From: Alphaproteobacteria bacterium SS10
GTDB lineage: Bacteria; Pseudomonadota; Alphaproteobacteria; TMED2
DNA: 64,000 bases
Assembly: GCA_019192455.1 (NCBI GenBank)
Contig: JAHCML010000004.1
Coordinates: 62,001 to 126,000, forward strand
Direction: 5' to 3'
A model generated the notes under the pieces. That model worked only from the letters and a program-made list of their open reading frames with translations, ran no database searches and was not told where the DNA came from. The translations under genes and the position numbers were made by a program. This document shows positions 57,527 to 64,000 of this stretch, piece after piece (the first letter of the stretch is position 1; every line of letters begins with the position of its first letter).

Positions 57527-58331
57527 TCCAGTCTACGAAATTGTTGAGGATGGCCCAGGCCACCCCTACCACATTGTTGAACCAAGCATTTGGCCGCTGT
57601 TAAGCGCGTTTGCTGGTGGCCTGCTGGCGACCGGCGCCGTCGTCTATATGCATAGCGGCAGCTGGCTTTGGCTGATCCTCGGCTTTGTTGCTGTCCTCGC
57701 CTGCATGGTCGGCTGGTGGCGCGATGTGATCCGGGAAGCAGTGGTTGAGAAAGCCCATACCGAGATCGCCAAGATTGGTCTGCGCTACGGCATGCTGTTG
57801 TTCATCGCCTCTGAGGTGATGTTCTTCGTCGCGTTCTTCTGGTCATACTTCAATGCGAGCCTGTTCCCGGTTGAGCAGGTGGGTAGTGTTTGGCCGCCAG
57901 TGGGCATTGAAACGGTTGACCCGTTCGATCTGCCACTGATGCTGACCCTGATCCTGCTGCTGTCTGGCTGCACAGTCACCTGGGCACACCACGCGATTAT
58001 GGAAGGACATAAGAAGGAAGCGGTCCAGGGCCTGATCCTGACGGTCGTCCTTGGCGTGATCTTCACCGGCTTCCAGATTTATGAGTATGCGCACGTCCAC
58101 TTTGGTTTCACCGATGGCGTGTACGCCTCTAACTTCTTCATGGCGACTGGCTTCCACGGCTTCCACGTCTTGATCGGCACGATCTTCCTGGCGGTTTGCT
58201 GGTGGCGCTTGACCAGTAATCAGTTCACCCCGAAGAGCCATTTTGGCTTTGAGGCGGCGGCTTGGTATTGGCACTTCGTCGATGTTGTCTGGCTGTTCCT
58301 GTTCGTCGCCATCTACTGGTGGGGCGCTTAA
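57519..58331 (+). CDS. ctaE: Cytochrome c oxidase subunit III
   Basis: Membrane subunit that stabilises subunit I and its D channel. The 270 residues form seven helices, with PSIWPLLSAFAGGLLATGAVVYMH, RYGMLLFIASEVMFFVAFFWSYF, and WAHHAIMEGHKKEAVQGL among the conserved segments, and GFHGFHVLIGTIFLAVCWWRL near the end. It is followed after five bases by the DUF983 gene. Confidence 0.98.
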   Translation: MADPVYEIVEDGPGHPYHIVEPSIWPLLSAFAGGLLATGAVVYMHSGSWLWLILGFVAVLACMVGWWRDVIREAVVEKAHTEIAKIGLRYGMLLFIASEVMFFVAFFWSYFNASLFPVEQVGSVWPPVGIETVDPFDLPLMLTLILLLSGCTVTWAHHAIMEGHKKEAVQGLILTVVLGVIFTGFQIYEYAHVHFGFTDGVYASNFFMATGFHGFHVLIGTIFLAVCWWRLTSNQFTPKSHFGFEAAAWYWHFVDVVWLFLFVAIYWWGA

Positions 58332-58336
58332 GCCAA

Positions 58337-58771
58337 ATGCCTGGTCCACGACCGCATGAACCCGTTTGGTGGCAGGCGGGCCTCGCCTGCCGCTGCCCGG
58401 CTTGTGGTCATGGCCAGATTTTTGAGGGCTTCCTTAAAGTTCGTGATGCCTGCAGCGAATGCGGGTTTGAGCTTGGCAAGCATGACAGCGGCGATGGCCC
58501 CGCCTTCTTCGTTCTATTCCTGCTCTGCGCTGTGATCGCGCCCCTGGCGTTGATCGTAAACAGCATCATGCCGATGCCGGTTTGGCTGATCGGTTTGGTT
58601 TGGGGTGTTGTGATCATTCTCTCAACCCTGGCCCTACTGCGTCCGGCCTTTGGGTTGATGATTGGCGTTCAATACCGCTCCCGCGCGACCGGTAGCGATT
58701 GGGCCTTGCCACCTGAAGAAGAGCGCAAGGCACAGGCTGACAAGAAGACCGAAACCTCAACCGATGCCTAA
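58337..58771 (+). CDS. DUF983-family zinc-ribbon membrane protein
   Basis: From ATG 58337 (MPGPRPHEPVWWQ) it has 144 residues. An N-terminal zinc ribbon with two CxxCG-type pairs (CPACG and CSECG) is followed by two membrane helices and a charged tail. The family is common beside the cta genes in Alphaproteobacteria, and its exact role is unknown. It overlaps the next gene by eight bases (ATG 58764 within it). Confidence 0.88.
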   Translation: MPGPRPHEPVWWQAGLACRCPACGHGQIFEGFLKVRDACSECGFELGKHDSGDGPAFFVLFLLCAVIAPLALIVNSIMPMPVWLIGLVWGVVIILSTLALLRPAFGLMIGVQYRSRATGSDWALPPEEERKAQADKKTETSTDA

Positions 58772-59516
58772 CTCTCTCAAGTCGTTTCGCCCGGGTCTTG
58801 CTATGACGGTGGCCGTGTTAACGGCGCTGCCGGTCCTGCTTGGTCTTGGTACCTGGCAGTTACAGCGATTGGCCTGGAAGACTGAGCTGATCGAGGTGGT
58901 CAATTCCCGCTCTGAAGCGCGGCCGGTGCCGTTGCCGCAAGCGGATGCCCTCAATGACAATTGGAACCACCGTGCCGTTAGTCTGAAGGGGCTATGGCTT
59001 GCCGGAACCGAACAATTCGTCCCGGCCAAAACCCATGACCGCGAGTTGGGTGAGTGGTTGCTGCAAGTTATGTCGCTTGAGGATGGTCGCTCTGTTTTGG
59101 TGAACCGGGGCTGGGTGCCGCTGTGCTGGCGGGAGGATACCTGCCGAGAGCCAGACCCAAGCAGTGAGCAAACGGTTGAAGGCATCCTACGCCTCGGCTT
59201 CCAGCGTGGCCCGCTTGTGCCTGAGAATGAGCCGGATGAGGCACGTTGGTTCTGGTTCGATATCCCAGCAATCGAGGCAACCCTCGATATTGGCCCATTG
59301 CTGCCAGTGGTTATCTTCGTGCACCCGGACACCGATGTGGATGGCGTGCCGCCGATCCCCCAAGTGCCGAGCCTTAGCCTCCGCAACCAGCATCTAAGCT
59401 ACGCGCTGACTTGGTACAGCTTGGCCATTGTGATGCTGGGTGTGTATTTCGCCTTTGGTATGCGCCGTGGGCATAGTGACCGGCTTGAGGCCGCCCGTAA
59501 GGAAGATCAGGAATGA
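58764..59516 (+). CDS. SURF1-family cytochrome oxidase assembly factor
   Basis: Helps insert heme a into subunit I. From ATG 58764 (MPNSLKSFRPGLAM) it has 250 residues: an N-terminal membrane helix, the GTWQLQRLAWKTELI motif, VNRGWVPL, and a C-terminal helix with LRNQHLSYALTWYSLAIVM. An upstream opening at 58662 is the DUF983 shadow. It is the usual last member of the cta cluster. The stop overlaps the next ATG. Confidence 0.94.
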   Translation: MPNSLKSFRPGLAMTVAVLTALPVLLGLGTWQLQRLAWKTELIEVVNSRSEARPVPLPQADALNDNWNHRAVSLKGLWLAGTEQFVPAKTHDRELGEWLLQVMSLEDGRSVLVNRGWVPLCWREDTCREPDPSSEQTVEGILRLGFQRGPLVPENEPDEARWFWFDIPAIEATLDIGPLLPVVIFVHPDTDVDGVPPIPQVPSLSLRNQHLSYALTWYSLAIVMLGVYFAFGMRRGHSDRLEAARKEDQE

Positions 59517-61006
59517 CCACCGCCAATTATCAAGCCCTGGAAGATCACTTCGCCCGCCTAAACGATATCGGCAATGCCATGGGTGTTCTGAACTGGGACC
59601 GGGCGACCATGATGCCGGGCGGTGCGGCTGAGGATCGTGGCGCGCAACTCGCAACCCTCGGTGGTCTCGCTCATTCCATGCTGACCGACCCAAAGGTTGG
59701 CGATTGGCTTGAGGCCGCCACGGGTGAAGGCCTCGAAGGCTGGCAGCGCGCCAACCTGCGTGAGATGCAGCGCAAGCATCGGGATGCCACGGCTATCCCG
59801 CAGGATTTGGTCGAGGCTTTAAGCCGTGCCTGTACACGCTCAGAAATGCTGTGGCGTGAGGCCCGTCAGAAGGCCGACTTCGCCATGCTGCAACCAGCCC
59901 TGGAAGAGGTGCTGCGGCTAACAATTGAGAAGGCGCAGGCGAAGTCAGAACTTTTGGGCGTCGAGCCTTATGCCGCCCTGCTCGATAGCTTTGATCCCGG
60001 CCTTACCCCCGATGCGGTCGATGCCCTGTTTGAAGATCTGGGTGCGTTTCTGCCGGGTTTCCTGGGCGAGGTTCAGACGTATCAAGCATCCCAGCCAAAG
60101 CCGGAAACACCAGCCGGGCCATTCCCAACGGATAAGCAGCAGGCGCTTGGCCGTAAGCTGATGGCCGCTGCTGGCTTTAACTTTGACCAGGGGCGTTTGG
60201 ATATCTCGACCCACCCATTCTGTGGCGGTGGTGGGCCAACCGATATCCGTATTACGACGCGCTATGATGAGGATGATTTCACCTCAGCCCTGATGGGCGT
60301 GATGCATGAGACCGGGCACGCGCTTTATGAGGCTGGCTTGCCAGCTGATTGGCAACGCCAACCCGTGGGCCAGGCGCGGGGCATGACCCTGCATGAAAGC
60401 CAATCCCTCCTAATCGAGATGCAGGCTTGCCGCAGCGATGCCTTCATGCGTTTCCTAGCGCCATTGGTGCGGGAAACCTTTGGTGCCGGTCCGGGTGATT
60501 GGTCCGCTGAGGCCCTGCATTGGCACTACACCCGCGTTAAGCCCGGCTTTATCCGTGTCGATGCGGATGAGGTGACCTATCCGGCCCATGTCATCCTGCG
60601 CTACCGGTTAGAGCGGAAGATGATTGCCGGGGATCTGGCTATCGCCGATCTGCCGGGGGCATGGAACGATGGGATGGAAGAGATGCTGGGCATTCGCCCG
60701 CCCAATGATGGGGTGGGCTGCCTGCAGGATATTCATTGGCCGGATGGTGCCTTTGGGTACTTCCCAACCTATACGCTGGGCGCCTTGACCGCGGCCCAAC
60801 TCTTTGCCGCCATCCGCCGGGATGTGGCTAATCTGGACGACGCGCTGGCCGCTGGTGATTTTACTGGCTTGCTGGATTGGCTTTGCCAGCATATTCACGG
60901 GCAAGGCAGTGTTGATGGCACGATGGAGATCATCAAGGGTGCGACGGGTGAGAGCCTGAGCGCCGAGGCCTTCAAGACGCATTTGCGCACGCGTTACTTA
61001 AGCTAA
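59513..61006 (+). CDS. M32-family metallocarboxypeptidase
   Basis: Cytosolic zinc carboxypeptidase removing C-terminal residues (Taq carboxypeptidase type). The 497 residues are the usual size. The zinc motif is HETGH at residues 265-269, preceded by HPF (234-236) and DIRITTRYDE, and followed by HESQS. The start is within an ATGA overlap with the SURF1 gene, so it may be cotranscribed with the oxidase cluster even though its function is not obviously linked. Confidence 0.94.
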   Translation: MTTANYQALEDHFARLNDIGNAMGVLNWDRATMMPGGAAEDRGAQLATLGGLAHSMLTDPKVGDWLEAATGEGLEGWQRANLREMQRKHRDATAIPQDLVEALSRACTRSEMLWREARQKADFAMLQPALEEVLRLTIEKAQAKSELLGVEPYAALLDSFDPGLTPDAVDALFEDLGAFLPGFLGEVQTYQASQPKPETPAGPFPTDKQQALGRKLMAAAGFNFDQGRLDISTHPFCGGGGPTDIRITTRYDEDDFTSALMGVMHETGHALYEAGLPADWQRQPVGQARGMTLHESQSLLIEMQACRSDAFMRFLAPLVRETFGAGPGDWSAEALHWHYTRVKPGFIRVDADEVTYPAHVILRYRLERKMIAGDLAIADLPGAWNDGMEEMLGIRPPNDGVGCLQDIHWPDGAFGYFPTYTLGALTAAQLFAAIRRDVANLDDALAAGDFTGLLDWLCQHIHGQGSVDGTMEIIKGATGESLSAEAFKTHLRTRYLS

Positions 61007-61010
61007 AGGA

Positions 61011-61027
61011 CCGGCGATAAGCGCCGG
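61011..61027 (+). promoter_or_regulatory. Hairpin in the gap before thrC
   Basis: CCGGCG and CGCCGG pair perfectly across ATAAG, ten bases before the thrC start. It could affect initiation of thrC. No T-run follows, so it is not a terminator. Confidence 0.45.
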
Positions 61028-61036
61028 GGCAGATCG

Positions 61037-62458
61037 ATGCATTACATCTCAACCCGGGGCCAGGCACCGCGGCTTAATTTCACCGACACCATGCTAACGG
61101 GCCTCGCCAGCGATGGCGGGCTTTACGTGCCTGAGAGCTGGCCGACCATGTCCGCCGATGAGCTGCGGGCCCTCGCCAACGCTTCCTATGCTGAGATTGC
61201 GGCGGCTGTTCTGTCTCGTTTTGTTGGTGAGACCATGTCGGCGGAAGAACTAGCCGAGGATATCGGGGCGGCCTATGGCAGCTTCCGGCATGAGGCAACG
61301 GTCCCGCTGAAGCAGCTGGGCGACAACACTTGGTTGCTTGAGCTGTTCCACGGCCCGACCCTGGCCTTTAAGGATGTGGCGCTGCAGCTGTTGGGTCGCT
61401 TCTTTGATCGTGAGCTTACCCGTCGCAATCGTCGGATTACGGTGGTTGGTGCCACCTCCGGTGATACCGGTTCCGCCGCGATTGAGGCGTGCCGGGACCT
61501 GTCGCGGGTTGATACCTTCATCCTGTTCCCTGAGGGGCGGGTGTCTGAGGTTCAGCGCCGCCAGATGACCACCGTGCCGGGTGAGCATATCCACGCAATT
61601 GCCATTCGTGGCAATTTCGATGACTGCCAGGATTTGGTGAAGGCGATGTTCGCCGATGTGCCGTTCCGCGATGCGGTTGGCCTCTCGGCTGTTAACTCGA
61701 TCAACTGGGCCCGGATCATTGCCCAGACGGTCTATTACGTTTCAACCGCGCTGCGCCTTGGTGCACCGGATCGCGCGGTTGGTTTTGCCGTACCAACGGG
61801 CAATTTCGGCAATGTTTACGCCGCCTATGTTGCCCGGCAACTGGGCGTGCCGATTGAGCGGTTGATCATTGGCACCAACCGCAATGATGTGCTGGCCCGC
61901 TATTTTGAGAATGGCGAAATGCGCCTCTCAGCCGTTGAGCCAAGCCTGTCACCATCCATGGATATCCAGATTTCCAGCAACTTTGAGCGGTTGCTGTTTG
62001 AGATGCTGGGGCGCGATGGCGGCGCCGTCGATGGGATGATGAAAGGCTTGCGCAGTGATGGGGTGTTCAGCACTGGCGATAATGAGATGGCCTCGATTGC
62101 CAAGCTTTTCAGCGCCTACCGCGCCGATGACGCGCTGACCAAGGCCACCATCGCCGAGGTTTATGAGCAGACGGGCGAGGTGATCGACCCGCATACCGCC
62201 GCTGGCCTTGCCGCGGTTAAGCAATATCGGGCGGCTAAACCTGCTGATGACGTGCCGCTGGTGTCACTGGCCTGTGCCCATCCGGCGAAGTTCCCTGATG
62301 CCGTTCAGGCCGCAATTGATGTGAGCCCATCTTTGCCGCCACATCTGGCTGATTTACATGATCGTGAAGAGCGCATGACCGTGCTCGACAACGACCTGCA
62401 AATTGTTGAAGCTCACATTAAGGCGCGCAGCCGTGCCGCCGCTCTAAACGCCTCTTAA
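61037..62458 (+). CDS. thrC: Threonine synthase
   Basis: PLP enzyme converting phosphohomoserine to threonine, the last step of the pathway. The 473 residues match the longer (fungal/proteobacterial) class. The PLP lysine is Lys112 in HGPTLAFKDVALQ, and the phosphate-binding ATSGDTGSAAIEA segment follows. VPTGNFGNVYAAYVARQLG is also diagnostic. It precedes the peptidase gene by a few bases. Confidence 0.97.
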   Translation: MHYISTRGQAPRLNFTDTMLTGLASDGGLYVPESWPTMSADELRALANASYAEIAAAVLSRFVGETMSAEELAEDIGAAYGSFRHEATVPLKQLGDNTWLLELFHGPTLAFKDVALQLLGRFFDRELTRRNRRITVVGATSGDTGSAAIEACRDLSRVDTFILFPEGRVSEVQRRQMTTVPGEHIHAIAIRGNFDDCQDLVKAMFADVPFRDAVGLSAVNSINWARIIAQTVYYVSTALRLGAPDRAVGFAVPTGNFGNVYAAYVARQLGVPIERLIIGTNRNDVLARYFENGEMRLSAVEPSLSPSMDIQISSNFERLLFEMLGRDGGAVDGMMKGLRSDGVFSTGDNEMASIAKLFSAYRADDALTKATIAEVYEQTGEVIDPHTAAGLAAVKQYRAAKPADDVPLVSLACAHPAKFPDAVQAAIDVSPSLPPHLADLHDREERMTVLDNDLQIVEAHIKARSRAAALNAS

Positions 62459-62466
62459 CGGTGCCT

Positions 62467-63756
62467 ATGTCTGATCCGAAAACTGAAATGCCCAATGACA
62501 CGCTGAAGGTGACCCGTTTGCCGAATGGCGTTCGGATTATCTCCGATGAGATGCCGGGCCTCGCCACTGTCTCAGTTGGTATCTGGGTTGCCACCGGCGC
62601 GCGGTATGAGCCGGTCGCCCTCAACGGTGCCGCCCATATGCTGGAGCATATGGTGTTTAAGGGCACATCTAGCCGATCTGCGGTGCAGATTGCCTCAGAA
62701 GTTGAGGCGGTCGGCGGGCAAATGAATGCCTACACCACACGGGATACGACAGCGTTCTTCATCCGCCTGATGGCCGGTGATTTGCCAATGGCGGTTGATG
62801 TGTTGACCGACCTATTGCTGAACCCCGTATTGGACCAGGAAGAGCTGGACCGCGAGCGGCAGGTGATCATTCAGGAAATCGGCATGACCGAGGATACGCC
62901 GGATGATCTGATCCATGATCTGTTTCAGGCCACCGCCTATCCGGACCAGGCGCTGGGCCGCCCGATCTTAGGCAGCCGGGAAACCGTGCGCAGTATCAGC
63001 CGCGATGACCTGCGCGACTATCTGCAGAAAAACTATGCCGCTGGCCGTCTCGTCTTCTCCGCTGCTGGTGATGTTAATCATGAGCGGCTGGTTGAGATGG
63101 TGGCCGCCCGCCTTGGCGATCTACCAGCGCCTAAGGGCTATGACTGGGCACCCGCCAATTACCAGGGCGGTGACCACCGCCGCGCCGATGACCTTGAGCA
63201 GGTGCACATCCTGTTTGGCTTCGACGGTATTGGCCCACAGGATGATCTATTCCAGGCGAGCAATGTGCTTTCAACCCTGCTGGGTGGCGGCATGTCCTCC
63301 CGCCTGTTCCAAGAGGTGCGGGAGAAGCGAGGGCTCGTTTACTCCGTCTACAGTTTCGCGAGCCCATCAATCGATAGTGGCCTGTTTGGCATTTACGCCG
63401 GTACGGGCCCCGAACAGGTTGGTGAGTTGGTAAAGGTCACCTGCGATGAGTTGGTGAAACTGACCAATGATCTGAGTGAGGAAGAAATCCAACGCGCCAA
63501 GGCCCAGGCCCGCACGGGCCAGATGCTGGCGCTTGAGAATGCCATGGCCCGGGCTGATTTCTGGGCAAGCCAGATGCTGACCTTCGACCGGGTGATTTTG
63601 CCCGATGAAGTGCTGGCAGAGATTGATGCCGTCGACCATGACCAACTGGTTCAGCTGGTCCGTCGGATGCTGGGGAGCCCACTAACCCTAACGGCCTTGG
63701 GCCAGTTGGGTGGGCTGGAGGATTATGAGCACATCCAAGCCCGGCTCGCCGCCTGA
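62467..63756 (+). CDS. M16-family processing peptidase
   Basis: Zinc peptidase related to mitochondrial processing peptidase beta and PqqL-type proteins. From ATG 62467 (MSDPKTEMPNDTLK) it has 429 residues. The inverted zinc motif is HMLEH at residues 57-61, with the distal glutamate in ERQVIIQEIGMTEDTPDD. An in-frame GTG at 62461 is an alternative start. It follows thrC at once, a common pairing in Alphaproteobacteria. The substrate is unknown. Confidence 0.93.
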   Translation: MSDPKTEMPNDTLKVTRLPNGVRIISDEMPGLATVSVGIWVATGARYEPVALNGAAHMLEHMVFKGTSSRSAVQIASEVEAVGGQMNAYTTRDTTAFFIRLMAGDLPMAVDVLTDLLLNPVLDQEELDRERQVIIQEIGMTEDTPDDLIHDLFQATAYPDQALGRPILGSRETVRSISRDDLRDYLQKNYAAGRLVFSAAGDVNHERLVEMVAARLGDLPAPKGYDWAPANYQGGDHRRADDLEQVHILFGFDGIGPQDDLFQASNVLSTLLGGGMSSRLFQEVREKRGLVYSVYSFASPSIDSGLFGIYAGTGPEQVGELVKVTCDELVKLTNDLSEEEIQRAKAQARTGQMLALENAMARADFWASQMLTFDRVILPDEVLAEIDAVDHDQLVQLVRRMLGSPLTLTALGQLGGLEDYEHIQARLAA

Positions 63757-63784
63757 TCTAAGATATCAGAGCCCTGGCAGCGGT

Positions 63785-64000
63785 ATGCTGTTGCGGTTCT
63801 TTGAGCGGATGCGGCCACAGCGCGCCGCCGATGACCCGCGGGATCGGGCCATCATTGGCCAGGGGCGTGTCTGCCTCGGCCCGCCGCAGCCAACGGACTA
63901 TCAAGCCTGGGCCGATTTGCGTCGGGCCTCACGGGATAGCCTGCAGCCCTGGGAGCCGACCTGGCCGAATGATGCGCTAAGCCGTACCGGCTTTAGCCGT
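63785..64000 (+). CDS. RimJ-like GNAT acetyltransferase (partial)
   Basis: The frame is open from ATG 63785 to the end of the window (72 codons seen). MLLRFFERMRP is followed by RVCLGPPQPTDYQAWADLRRASRDSLQPWEPTWPNDALSRTGF, which matches the start of alphaproteobacterial RimJ-type N-acetyltransferases. An in-frame ATG at 63725, inside the end of the peptidase gene, is an alternative start. The acetyl-CoA site lies beyond the window, so the function is inferred from the N-terminus only. Confidence 0.75.
   Translation, partial: MLLRFFERMRPQRAADDPRDRAIIGQGRVCLGPPQPTDYQAWADLRRASRDSLQPWEPTWPNDALSRTGFSR

Overview
The window comes from an alphaproteobacterium, most likely of Rhodospirillales type; I cannot name the genus. 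Support comes from a mitochondrial-type aa3 cytochrome oxidase cluster with Cox11, SURF1 and a CoxF-like gene. An ATP12-type F1 chaperone, the plant/alphaproteobacterial glutamate-cysteine ligase, an adenylate kinase without the zinc LID, and gene order typical of the class also point there.

Layout. 1-5023: end of rpoB and complete rpoC, closed by a strong hairpin shared with a convergent acyl-CoA synthetase gene (5078-6703). 7159-27270: the str, S10, spc and alpha ribosomal operons fused in one run (rpsL to rplQ), with fusA, tuf, secY, adk and rpoA; rpsM has a near-consensus sigma-70 promoter. 27251-37775: envelope, repair and assembly genes (small Cys-rich lipoprotein, HtrA protease, rarA, crcB/fluC, rluC-like, His-rich lipoprotein, HAD phosphatase, AsmA-like, ATP12). 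37776-44032: pmbA, an unknown gene, a VOC protein, ubiA, rsmE, gshA and a small membrane protein. 44045-49592: an accessory block on the minus strand. 49624-52581: tldD and a DUF3422 gene. 52809-59516: cytochrome c oxidase genes ctaC-ctaD-ctaB-coxF-like-ctaG-ctaE-DUF983-SURF1. 59513-64000: M32 carboxypeptidase, thrC, an M16 processing peptidase and the start of a RimJ-like acetyltransferase.

The most unusual part is the accessory block. It holds eight consecutive minus-strand genes (nine domains, one gene being a two-domain fusion) of one diverged small-protein family of about 150-165 residues per domain that I do not recognise. The family shares an N-terminal (V/L)(T/A)LE(T/V)xG block, a central KID-VL helix block, a PxW block in most copies, and a C-terminal IA-K-MG block in several. 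Nearly every gene is preceded by its own promoter-like element of one architecture (about TTGCGC, then TTTC, then 12 bases, then TAGNGT, on the minus strand), which suggests coordinated but separate transcription. One copy seems to lack a normal start codon (CTG after a good ribosome-binding site) and may be frameshifted. The block interrupts what looks like otherwise conserved synteny between gshA and tldD.

Other oddities are a histone-H1-like Lys/Ala tail of about 120 residues on ribosomal protein L29, acidic tails on L3 and S5, a Pro/His-rich lipoprotein placed between rluC and the HAD gene, a lipoprotein with mirror-image cysteine spacing whose start lies inside rplQ, and several structured intergenic leaders in the ribosomal operons. 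I saw no rRNA, tRNA, CRISPR array, insertion sequence or prophage gene.
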